Shown here in pieces: positions 8,581 to 14,187 of a DNA stretch of 23,661 nt. This DNA is from Clostridia bacterium. GTDB lineage: Bacteria; Bacillota; Clostridia; Oscillospirales; Acutalibacteraceae. Below the pieces are notes generated by a model. It saw nothing but the letters and a program-made list of their open reading frames with translations. It did not search any database and was not told the origin of the DNA. The position numbers were made by a program, and so were the translations under genes. The stretch lies in NCBI GenBank assembly GCA_024404065.1, contig JAKSQR010000009.1, positions 1 to 23,661 on the forward strand. Reading direction: 5' to 3'. Position 1 is the first letter of the stretch; every line of letters begins with the position of its first letter.

Positions 8581-9617
8581 ATTGTAATTTTATCCTCAGA
8601 TTCAATGATTTCACCAATTACATAAGCGTCTTCGCCGTTAGCCTTGAGTATTTCAAGAGCCTTGTCCTTATCTTCGGGAGCTACAACAATGCTCATACCA
8701 ACGCCCATGTTAAAGGTGTTGAACATATCTCTCTCGCTGATGTTACCGGTTTTTGCAAGAAGCTCAAAGATGGGAAGCACCTTAACGGCTGCTCTTTCAA
8801 CCTTTGCACCAAGACCATCAGGAATGCTTCTGGGAATATTCTCATAGAAGCCACCACCGGTAATGTGTGAGATACCCTTAACCTTAACCTGCTCAAGAAG
8901 GGCAAGTACAGGCTTAACATAAATCTTTGTAGGAGTAAGAAGAGTTTCGCCGATTGATTTGCCACCAAGCTCTGCAACAGGGCTCTTGATATCAGCATTC
9001 TCTACATCAAAAACTTTTCTTACAAGTGAGAAACCATTTGAGTGTACACCACTTGAGGGGAGAGCGATAATGATATCGCCAGCCTTCATGGTTTTGTTAT
9101 CAATAATTTTGTCCTTATCAACTACACCTGTTGTGTAGCCTGCAAGGTCGTACTCATCTACGGGGTAGAAGCCAGGCATTTCTGCAGTTTCACCACCGAT
9201 AAGGGCTGCACCGCTCTGTACACAGCCTTCGCAAACACCCTTAACTATATCAGCAATCTTCTCAGGATAGTTTTTGCCACAGGCAATATAATCAAGGAAG
9301 AAGAGGGGCTTTGCACCGCAGCAGATAACGTCGTTTACGCACATAGCTACGCAGTCGATACCAACTGTATCGTGCTTATCCATAAGGAAAGCAATTTTAA
9401 GCTTTGTACCAACGCCATCTGTACCGCTTACAAGTACAGGCTTGTTGATGCCTTCAAGGTCAAGCTCAAAGCAACCGCCGAAGCCACCGATATCATCACA
9501 AACACCTTTTACCTTAGTCTTTGCGATATGTTCTTTCATAAGTTCAACAGACTTGTAGCCAGCTGTAATATCAACACCAGCTGCTGCATAGCTGTCTGAT
9601 TTAGACTGCATATTCAT
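8574..9617 (-). CDS. purM: Phosphoribosylformylglycinamidine cyclo-ligase (AIR synthetase)
   Basis: Closes FGAM to aminoimidazole ribotide with ATP, the fifth step. The 347-residue protein has the family order: an N-terminal AAGVDITAGYKSV segment, the ATP-binding stretch DGVGTKLKIAF, then DCVAMCVNDVICCGAKPLFF, GGETAEMPGFY and the late GGGFYENIPR. It follows the PurF homologue by 6 nt and overlaps the FNT gene's start codon (ATGCTGA). The start ATG at 9617 is followed two codons later by a second ATG; an AAAGGA site favours the first. No missing key residues noticed. Confidence 0.97.
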   Translation of the reverse strand: MNMQSKSDSYAAAGVDITAGYKSVELMKEHIAKTKVKGVCDDIGGFGGCFELDLEGINKPVLVSGTDGVGTKLKIAFLMDKHDTVGIDCVAMCVNDVICCGAKPLFFLDYIACGKNYPEKIADIVKGVCEGCVQSGAALIGGETAEMPGFYPVDEYDLAGYTTGVVDKDKIIDNKTMKAGDIIIALPSSGVHSNGFSLVRKVFDVENADIKSPVAELGGKSIGETLLTPTKIYVKPVLALLEQVKVKGISHITGGGFYENIPRSIPDGLGAKVERAAVKVLPIFELLAKTGNISERDMFNTFNMGVGMSIVVAPEDKDKALEILKANGEDAYVIGEIIESEDKITIC

Positions 9618-9623
9618 AATTTA

Positions 9624-11048
9624 TTATTCCTTTCCGCTCCAGCAATAAGTGCAGAGTTCATCTTCGTCTATGCCTATGGCTTCAATAATGCCTTTAAGGC
9701 TCTGGAATTCAAGTGAGGCAAAGTGGAATTTATCGCAGATTGTCTGACGCATCTTTTTGCCTCTTTCGGTACTGCCGTCACAGTACTCATCAATATGCTT
9801 AAGACCTTCTTCACCCTCAAGCTCATAGATAGTAGCTCTTGTAATAAGCTCCATATCACTTGTAGCTCTTGAGAAGTTAAGGTATTTACAGCCGAACATA
9901 AGGGGAGGGCAGGCAGAACGCATGTGAACGCTCTTTGCACCGTTGCTGTATAAAAATTCAACTGTTTCTCTGAGCTGAGTGCCTCTTACTATGGAGTCAT
10001 CAACAAAGAGAAGGTCTTTACCTTCAATTAAGTCTTTAACAGGTACCTGCTTCATCTTTGCAACTGTATTTCTGTCATTCTGAGTGGTAGGCATAAAGCT
10101 GCGAAGCCAGGTCTGAGTGTATTTGATAAATGGTCTTGCAAAGGGAATATGGCTCTGATTTGCATAGCCGATTGCATGGGGAGTACCTGAATCGGGAACA
10201 CCGCCAACATAGTCAAGCTGTGGAAGAGTGCCGTTTTCTGCATCATTACGGGCAATGATTGCACCGTTTACATTACGCATAACCTCTACGTTTACACCTT
10301 CGTAGGTTGATGTGGGGTAACCGTAGTAGCTCCAGAGGAAAGCACAAATGCGCTTCTTTTTGCCGGGAGCATTAAGCTGAGTAATTGTTTCAGCGTCAAA
10401 CTCTACTGTTTCGCCGGGGCCAAGCTCCTTGCAAACCTCATAGCCAAGCTTTTCAAATGAGAAGCTTTCAAATGCGGCACAGTAGCCGTCTTCTCTTTTG
10501 CCTATGATAATTGGCAGTCTGCCAAATTTATCCCTTGCTGCAATAATTGTACCCTTATCTGTGAGGATGAGAATTGAGGCTGTGCCTTCAATCTGCTCCT
10601 GAGCATATTTAATGCCCTCTGCAAATGTTGTTTTCTGAGCCATGAGAGCTGCAATAAGGTCAGCTGAGTTTACCTCACCGCCTGTCATTGCTCCGAATGT
10701 GCCACCGCTTGCGGAAAGGCACTTATCAATAAGCTGCTGCTTATTGTTGATTATACCTATGGTTGCTATTGCAAAGCTGCCAAGGTTAGAACGGATAAGA
10801 AGGGGCTGAGGGTCTGTATCGTTGATACAGCCTATGGAAGCATTTCCCTCCATCTCCTTGAAAACCTTTTCGAATTTTGTACGGAAAGGTGTATTTTTTA
10901 TATTGTGAATTTCTCTCTGAAGACCAACGTTGGGTGAGTATGCTGCCATACCGCCTGTTTTGGTGCCCAGATGTGAGTGATAGTCTGTGCCAAAGAAAAC
11001 ATCTGATAATGCATCAGATTTGCTTACTACGCCAAAAAAACCGCCCAT
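9624..11048 (-). CDS. purF: PurF-type amidophosphoribosyltransferase homologue lacking the glutaminase nucleophile
   Basis: PurF makes phosphoribosylamine from PRPP and glutamine, the first committed step. This 474-residue homologue keeps the phosphoribosyltransferase half: the PRPP loop LLFVDDSIVRGTQLRE (346-361), GVPDSGTPHAIGYA (283-296), and four cysteines placed like the B. subtilis Fe-S ligands (Cys235, Cys387, Cys466, Cys469). The N-terminal Ntn-hydrolase half is altered. The protein begins Met-Gly-Gly-Phe-Phe-Gly, so the catalytic N-terminal Cys is Gly. The usual HRGQ, GHxRYST and HNG glutamine-site motifs read HLGTKTGG, GCINDTD and GII. The ATG start is firm: an AAGGAG site lies just upstream and an in-frame stop precedes it, so no cleaved propeptide with Cys is possible. 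It may use free ammonia or an ammonia-delivering partner. Related MGGFFG-type proteins are, as I recall, present in other Clostridia, but I cannot verify their activity. Confidence 0.9.
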   Translation of the reverse strand: MGGFFGVVSKSDALSDVFFGTDYHSHLGTKTGGMAAYSPNVGLQREIHNIKNTPFRTKFEKVFKEMEGNASIGCINDTDPQPLLIRSNLGSFAIATIGIINNKQQLIDKCLSASGGTFGAMTGGEVNSADLIAALMAQKTTFAEGIKYAQEQIEGTASILILTDKGTIIAARDKFGRLPIIIGKREDGYCAAFESFSFEKLGYEVCKELGPGETVEFDAETITQLNAPGKKKRICAFLWSYYGYPTSTYEGVNVEVMRNVNGAIIARNDAENGTLPQLDYVGGVPDSGTPHAIGYANQSHIPFARPFIKYTQTWLRSFMPTTQNDRNTVAKMKQVPVKDLIEGKDLLFVDDSIVRGTQLRETVEFLYSNGAKSVHMRSACPPLMFGCKYLNFSRATSDMELITRATIYELEGEEGLKHIDEYCDGSTERGKKMRQTICDKFHFASLEFQSLKGIIEAIGIDEDELCTYCWSGKE

Positions 11049-11093
11049 ATTAGTTCTCCTTCCTTAGAACTAATCAGCCTGAAAGTTGATTAG
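11049..11093 (-). promoter_or_regulatory. Two mutually exclusive hairpins at the purC/purF junction
   Basis: On the minus strand, a perfect 9-bp inverted repeat (ATTAGTTCT / AGAACTAAT, loop AAGGAAGG) ends exactly at the purF ATG and holds part of the purF ribosome site. A second repeat (CTAATCA / TGATTAG) spans the purC stop codon. The two share the central TGATTAGTTCT, so only one can form at a time. A ribosome stopping at purC would melt the upstream hairpin. This suggests, but does not prove, translational coupling or tuning of purF. Confidence 0.5.
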
Positions 11094-11797
11094 CCAAAAA
11101 TTCTCTTCATCATTTCATCGTAGCCCTTTGTTACATCACCAAGGTCACGACGGAAACGATCCTTATCAAGCTTTTCATTTGTTTCTGCATCCCAGAAACG
11201 GCATGTGTCAGGAGAAATTTCGTCAGCAAGAACGATTGTGCCGTCTGCTGTCTTACCAAACTCAAGCTTAAAGTCAACAAGCTTAACACCGATGTTAAGG
11301 AAGAATGCCTTAAGGAATTCGTTAATCTTGAATGCCATAGCCTTGATTTCTTCAATTTCTTCTCTTGTAGCTACACCAAGTGCGATTGCATGGTAAGCGT
11401 TCATAAGGGGATCGTGAAGGTCATCATTCTTGTATGAGAACTCAATTGTGGGCTCTGCAAATACAATGCCTTCCTCTACGCCGAATCTCTTTGCAAAAGA
11501 ACCAGCAGAGATGTTACGGATAATTACTTCAAGGGGAACGATTGAAACCTTCTTAACGATTGCTTCACGGTCGTTGATTTCCTCTACGAAGTGAGTGGGA
11601 ACGCCTTCCTTCTCAAGCTGAGCCATAAGATAGTTGCTCATACGATTGTTAACAACACCCTTGCCTGTGATGGTGCCCTTCTTGAGACCATCGAATGCTG
11701 TTGCATCGTCCTTGTAGGATACGATAACAAGGTTATCATCCTCTGTTGCAAATACCTTCTTTGCCTTGCCTTCATAAAGCTGAGTTGTCTTTTCCAT
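11090..11797 (-). CDS. purC: SAICAR synthetase
   Basis: Phosphoribosylaminoimidazole-succinocarboxamide synthase: joins aspartate to CAIR with ATP, the seventh step. From the chosen start the protein has 235 residues, typical for the family. Motifs are QLYEGKAKKVF at the N-terminus (ATP site), IRNISAGSFAKR, and the late LADEISPDTCRFWD. The start ATG at 11797 is preferred over an upstream in-frame ATG at 11821 because GGAGGT sits 6-8 nt before it and the family begins there. It lies 45 nt after purE and 41 nt before the purF homologue. Confidence 0.97.
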   Translation of the reverse strand: MEKTTQLYEGKAKKVFATEDDNLVIVSYKDDATAFDGLKKGTITGKGVVNNRMSNYLMAQLEKEGVPTHFVEEINDREAIVKKVSIVPLEVIIRNISAGSFAKRFGVEEGIVFAEPTIEFSYKNDDLHDPLMNAYHAIALGVATREEIEEIKAMAFKINEFLKAFFLNIGVKLVDFKLEFGKTADGTIVLADEISPDTCRFWDAETNEKLDKDRFRRDLGDVTKGYDEMMKRIFG

Positions 11798-11842
11798 TTT
11801 TGTTACCTCCAAGTATGTCAAAAATATTATTAGCGAATTTAA

Positions 11843-12337
11843 TTATTTGTTGAACTGAGCAGAGATTTTCTTATCCTTCTCAAGTACAACTGCTGCATCA
11901 CTTGCTCTCTTTGCGTCAAGCTTTGCTGCCAGGTCTTTATCTTCTACTGCAATAATCTGTGCACAAAGTAAAGCGGCATTGGCACCTCCGTTAATTGCAA
12001 CAGTAGCTACAGGTATACCTGTGGGCATCTGAACTGTTGAGTAGAGGGCGTCAACGCCGTCAAGTGTATTTGATTTGCAGGGAATACCGATTACGGGGAG
12101 AGTAGTGTTTGCTGCGATTGCTCCGGCAAGGTGTGCAGCCATGCCTGCAGCTGCAATAATTGCACCAAATCCGTTCTCTCTTGCAGAGAGTGCAAAATCT
12201 CTTGCTTCAACGGGTGTACGGTGTGCGGAGTATACATGTACCTCGTAGGGGATTTCAAGGGTGTCGAGCATAGCAGTAGCCTTCTCAATGATAGGAAGAT
12301 CGCTGTCGCTGCCCATTACGATACCAACTTTTTTCAT
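11843..12337 (-). CDS. purE: N5-carboxyaminoimidazole ribonucleotide mutase (PurE)
   Basis: Class I PurE rearranges N5-CAIR to CAIR. The 164-residue protein has GSDSDLP (9-15), the loop SAHRTP with the catalytic-type His39, and AAAGMAAHLAGAIAANT. These are class I features; class II (direct AIR carboxylase) proteins have a different loop. Its usual partner PurK is not encoded in the window. ATG at 12337 is chosen over 12352 because GGAGG lies 8 nt upstream of the internal ATG. It is the first gene after the riboswitch terminator, so its expression should depend most directly on ZMP/ZTP sensing. Confidence 0.96.
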   Translation of the reverse strand: MKKVGIVMGSDSDLPIIEKATAMLDTLEIPYEVHVYSAHRTPVEARDFALSARENGFGAIIAAAGMAAHLAGAIAANTTLPVIGIPCKSNTLDGVDALYSTVQMPTGIPVATVAINGGANAALLCAQIIAVEDKDLAAKLDAKRASDAAVVLEKDKKISAQFNK

Positions 12338-12360
12338 CTTTATTACCTCCATTAAAAATC

Positions 12361-12402
12361 AAAAAGGGCACACTACCTCAAAGAAAAAAGAGTAGTGCGC
12401 CC
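12361..12402 (-). terminator. Riboswitch-controlled intrinsic terminator before purE
   Basis: On the minus strand GGGCGCACTAC pairs with GTAGTGTGCCC (11 bp, one G-U), followed at once by TTTTT. The left arm begins with the GGGC that ends the conserved 3' segment of the ZTP aptamer, so aptamer and terminator compete for the same bases. The purE ribosome site and ATG follow about 25 nt later. The expected logic is that ligand binding prevents termination. Confidence 0.9.
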
Positions 12403-12476
12403 AGACGGTCGGCTTAAATCTCGTTCGCAGTTCCTCTGTGGTGCTCCACATTTATCCGTCAGTCGCAACGAACGCT
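12398..12476 (-). ncRNA. ZTP (pfl) riboswitch aptamer
   Basis: Read on the minus strand, the leader has the pfl/ZTP pattern. An outer stem CGTTCG/CGAACG encloses TTGCGACTGACGG and a TGTGG-AGCA-CCACA hairpin, then AGAGGAACTG. After a short linker comes the hallmark 3' segment CCGACCGTCTGGGC. Known members of this class bind ZMP (AICAR) or ZTP, which accumulate when 10-formyl-THF is low, and turn on purine and one-carbon genes. The aptamer lies downstream of a good promoter and upstream of a terminator and purE, and the operon contains fhs and two formyl-THF-using transformylases. Edges are approximate. Confidence 0.93.
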
Positions 12477-12491
12477 ATTTTTTACAATGTG

Positions 12492-12521
12492 AGTATATCA
12501 TTTTTATTATATAAAAGTCAA
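12492..12521 (-). promoter_or_regulatory. Promoter of the purine operon
   Basis: TTGACT (12516-12521) and TATACT (12492-12497) are separated by 18 nt on the minus strand. Transcription would start near 12485-12488, roughly 10 nt before the aptamer's first stem. It resembles a housekeeping sigma-A promoter. I see no obvious PurR-type repressor site, so control may rest mainly on the riboswitch. Confidence 0.75.
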
Positions 12522-12564
12522 CGAAAACAAAGCCCAAAAAATAAATACTACTTTTTATACAATA

Positions 12565-12665
12565 AGGGGTATAAATCTATGATTATTATTGACAAATTAC
12601 ACACACGTTATTGCCAGATTTCAGTATGCTGAAGTGCAAATCTGAAGCTATAAATCATAGCCCCT
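12565..12665. other. Nested inverted-repeat element of unknown function
   Basis: This non-coding stretch lies between the kinase terminator and the pur promoter. AGGGG (12565) and CTATGAT (12577) are matched by ATCATAG and CCCCT (12654-12665), forming an outer interrupted stem. Inside, CAGATTT (12615) pairs with AAATCTG (12638), and TTCAG-TATG-CTGAA forms a tip hairpin. I find no promoter, coding frame or known RNA motif in it. It could be a small palindromic repeat element or a structured RNA of either strand. Confidence 0.4.
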
Positions 12666-12680
12666 AAAATTGACTGCGAG

Positions 12681-12720
12681 TAAAAGAAAATACACCCACA
12701 GTTTTAACTGTGAGTGTATT
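12681..12720 (-). terminator. Terminator of the kinase gene
   Basis: On the minus strand a 15-bp stem (AATACACTCACAGTT / AACTGTGGGTGTATT, one wobble pair) is followed by TTCTTTTA. It begins 17 nt after the kinase stop codon and should separate that gene from the purine operon. Confidence 0.8.
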
Positions 12721-12737
12721 AAAACTTAGCTGTTTAA

Positions 12738-13301
12738 TCAGTCAAGCTTAGCGCTGAGATAGTTGTCATAGAAATCCTTAACGCCATCATAGAAATCCTG
12801 CTCTGTGCCGTCATTCTTCATGATGTAGTCAGCCATCTTTTCGCTTTCGCTTGTGTGGAAAATTTCTTCCTCATGGATATCGTTTTCCTTAAGCTTATCA
12901 ATGCTCTTGCCGTCTCTTTCTGAGCCACGAGCAAGCATTCTGTTGTAACGAACCATATCGTCAGAAACAACAACGTCTACAAGTACAAACTTATCGCCAA
13001 ATGCCTTCTTGAATACTTCGATATCTGAAGGGGGACGAATACCTGATACAAGGAAGTTAGGAGCGTCGCTCTCCTTAATCTTCTTAACAATCATTTCGGG
13101 GAAGAAGGTCTGACCGTTAGCTGTCATATACTTCTTTGATGTAGCGTGAAGGTTGTCTCTTGTAAGCTCAAGACCGTCTGCTGCTGCAAGCTCACGAACA
13201 ACATCACCGATAGAAATCATGGGGAAATCATAAGTTTTGGCAACGTACTCAAGGAAAAAGTCCTTACCAGTACCGTTCTTGCCAACTGCTGCTAATACCA
13301 T
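12738..13301 (-). CDS. P-loop nucleotide kinase of the dephospho-CoA kinase/UPF0200 type
   Basis: A 187-residue cytoplasmic protein with an N-terminal Walker A motif, GKNGTGKD (residues 7-14). It also has SIGDVVREL after the first strand, an LVSGIRPPSDIEVFK stretch placed like the substrate region of dephospho-CoA kinase-like proteins, a lid-like Arg-rich MVRYNRMLARGSERD, and MADYIMKNDGT near the C-terminus. The pattern resembles the archaeal UPF0200 family and adenylate/dephospho-CoA kinases; the true substrate is unknown. ATG at 13301 is preferred over an upstream TTG/ATG because GGAGG lies 9 nt before it and the P-loop strand begins there. Monocistronic: its own promoter-like boxes lie upstream and a terminator follows. 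Confidence 0.75.
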   Translation of the reverse strand: MVLAAVGKNGTGKDFFLEYVAKTYDFPMISIGDVVRELAAADGLELTRDNLHATSKKYMTANGQTFFPEMIVKKIKESDAPNFLVSGIRPPSDIEVFKKAFGDKFVLVDVVVSDDMVRYNRMLARGSERDGKSIDKLKENDIHEEEIFHTSESEKMADYIMKNDGTEQDFYDGVKDFYDNYLSAKLD

Positions 13302-13337
13302 TGGATTATACCTCCGTTTATAAATTTTACTTTTGTA

Positions 13338-13374
13338 ACTATAACAATATATCACATATTTTCAAAATATACAA
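13338..13374 (-). promoter_or_regulatory. Possible promoter of the kinase gene
   Basis: Two overlapping minus-strand box pairs are possible in this AT-rich stretch: TTGTAT (13369) with TATATT (13346), spacing 17, or TTGAAA (13360) with TATAGT (13338), spacing 16. Either would start the kinase mRNA just upstream of its GGAGG site, independent of the structured region before it. Confidence 0.4.
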
Positions 13375-13391
13375 GTGGTTTGCCCAAGAAT

Positions 13392-13574
13392 GCCGAAAAC
13401 CGAAGCCACAAGGACTTCGGTTCCCGACTTTTCATATTATGGAGAGATAAAGAGGATGTCAAATCTAATGCTCTGTGGAGTAGAGCATTTATACCAGAAA
13501 AGTATCCAGTATCTCTTAGATAAACAAAAAAAGACGTTCACGCAGATTTACTGCATGAACGCCCTTGCTCATCT
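13392..13574 (-). ncRNA. Candidate structured non-coding RNA of unknown family
   Basis: Directly downstream of a near-consensus promoter, the minus strand folds into three strong elements. First is a 13-bp stem (13533-13563, GGCGTTCATGCAG / CTGCGTGAACGTC) followed by seven T. Second is a rod at 13443-13516: AGAGATA/TATCTCT, GGAT/ATCC, a large internal bubble, then ATGCTCT/AGAGCAT. Third is a 14-bp stem at 13392-13428 (GTCGGGAACCGAAG / CTTCGGTTTTCGGC). The total, about 185 nt, has no convincing coding frame or ribosome site. I could not match it to RNase P, tmRNA, SRP RNA, T-box or the common riboswitches. The size and bubble-containing rod recall 6S RNA, but the 5' terminator-like hairpin does not fit. 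It could instead be a long kinase leader. Confidence 0.4.
13526..13563 (-). terminator. Strong terminator-like hairpin with T7 tract
   Basis: A 13-bp stem (two G-U pairs) with a 5-nt loop, followed on the minus strand by seven T. It could terminate read-through from the aconitase X genes. It starts only about 11 nt after the predicted start site of the promoter at 13581-13609, an unusual placement. Confidence 0.6.
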
Positions 13575-13580
13575 GATTGA

Positions 13581-13609
13581 ATATTAGCACTTTTATAAAA
13601 ATCTGTCAA
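13581..13609 (-). promoter_or_regulatory. Near-consensus extended -10 promoter
   Basis: TTGACA (13604-13609), a 17-nt spacer ending in TGC, and TAATAT (13581-13586) on the minus strand. It has both the consensus -35 and an extended -10 TG, so it should be strong. No gene starts within 270 nt; it points into the structured region at 13392-13563. Confidence 0.7.
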
Positions 13610-13675
13610 GTATATTTTTAGTATATTTTTACAAAAATTTTCAAATATGTTGTAAAATGTGCAATATAAAAATTA

Positions 13676-13717
13676 AAGTGAAAAAGTGAAATTCCTGCCC
13701 TTTTCAGAGCAGGAATT
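13676..13717 (-). terminator. Probable terminator after the aconitase X genes
   Basis: A 9-bp repeat AATTCCTGC/GCAGGAATT (13690-13717) begins 5 nt after the small-subunit stop, and the minus strand continues TTCACTTTTTC. The T-run is interrupted, so termination may be partial; the stronger hairpin at 13526-13563 could act as backup. The other strand has GTTTTT after the stem but no gene leading into it. Confidence 0.55.
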
Positions 13718-13721
13718 GTTT

Positions 13722-14186
13722 TTATTCAACTGTAACTGTGCCGTCTTCCTCAACAGTAATTTTCATGCCATCTTTAACATAGCTTAAAAACTCATCGCCA
13801 AGGCAATCAACAGTAACCATAGGCTTTTCTGTCCATACTGCAGAGAGAACTGCACCTGCTGCAGCAAGGGAGTCAATATGCTCACTGAAAAGCATGCAGG
13901 AGGGTGCCTTGCCTAAAGCGTTTGCGCAGTAAAGTACCATACCGCCTGTGGTTGAGCCTATAGTCTGGGGAAGGCAAAGTGCCTTGTTAAGCATAGGCTT
14001 TCTGTATAAATCAGCATTGTTCTGGTCGTCACATTCGGTCTGCTTATATTTGCTGCCAAGAATGGGAATTTCGCCAAACTGAAGTGCGCCCTGGAATGAA
14101 GCAAGGGTATTGAATCCACCGTGAGAAACAAGAGCCTCAGCCTCACATTTACCTGCAACAACAGGTCTGCCTTTAAACTGTTTCAT
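13722..14186 (-). CDS. Aconitase X small (swivel) subunit
   Basis: A 154-residue protein of the AcnX swivelling-domain family (DUF126). It keeps the family core: an early VAGKCEAEALVS segment, the LPQTIGSTTGGMVLY stretch with the serine-rich loop that in characterised members holds a catalytic Ser, and a C-terminal KITVEEDGTVTVE tail. The segment between the first strand and the serine loop (about residues 28-65) looks longer and different from the usual SFWGGVDP/HHPLxG pattern, so this is a divergent member. It begins 1 nt after the large-subunit stop with an AGGAGG site inside that gene, the normal split arrangement for AcnX. Confidence 0.8.
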   Translation of the reverse strand: MKQFKGRPVVAGKCEAEALVSHGGFNTLASFQGALQFGEIPILGSKYKQTECDDQNNADLYRKPMLNKALCLPQTIGSTTGGMVLYCANALGKAPSCMLFSEHIDSLAAAGAVLSAVWTEKPMVTVDCLGDEFLSYVKDGMKITVEEDGTVTVE

Positions 14187-14187
14187 A

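Noticed and set aside
12398..12476. Guanine/adenine-type purine riboswitch in the pur leader
   Set aside because: The conserved TATA..GATATGG..TCTACC core of purine riboswitches is absent, while the ZTP/pfl signature is clear.
12438..12632. A 64-codon plus-strand open frame over the riboswitch region
   Set aside because: It lies antisense to the ZTP aptamer and pur promoter, has no ribosome site, and its product is low-complexity and unlike any family I know.
13392..13574. 6S RNA as the identity of the structured region
   Set aside because: The size and bubble in the rod are suggestive, but there is no pairing of the 5' and 3' ends into a closing stem, and the 5' hairpin with T7 does not fit.
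13375..13587. A 70-codon plus-strand open frame in the kinase/aconitase X gap
   Set aside because: It runs through the paired arms of the structured region, has no ribosome site, and no recognisable domain.
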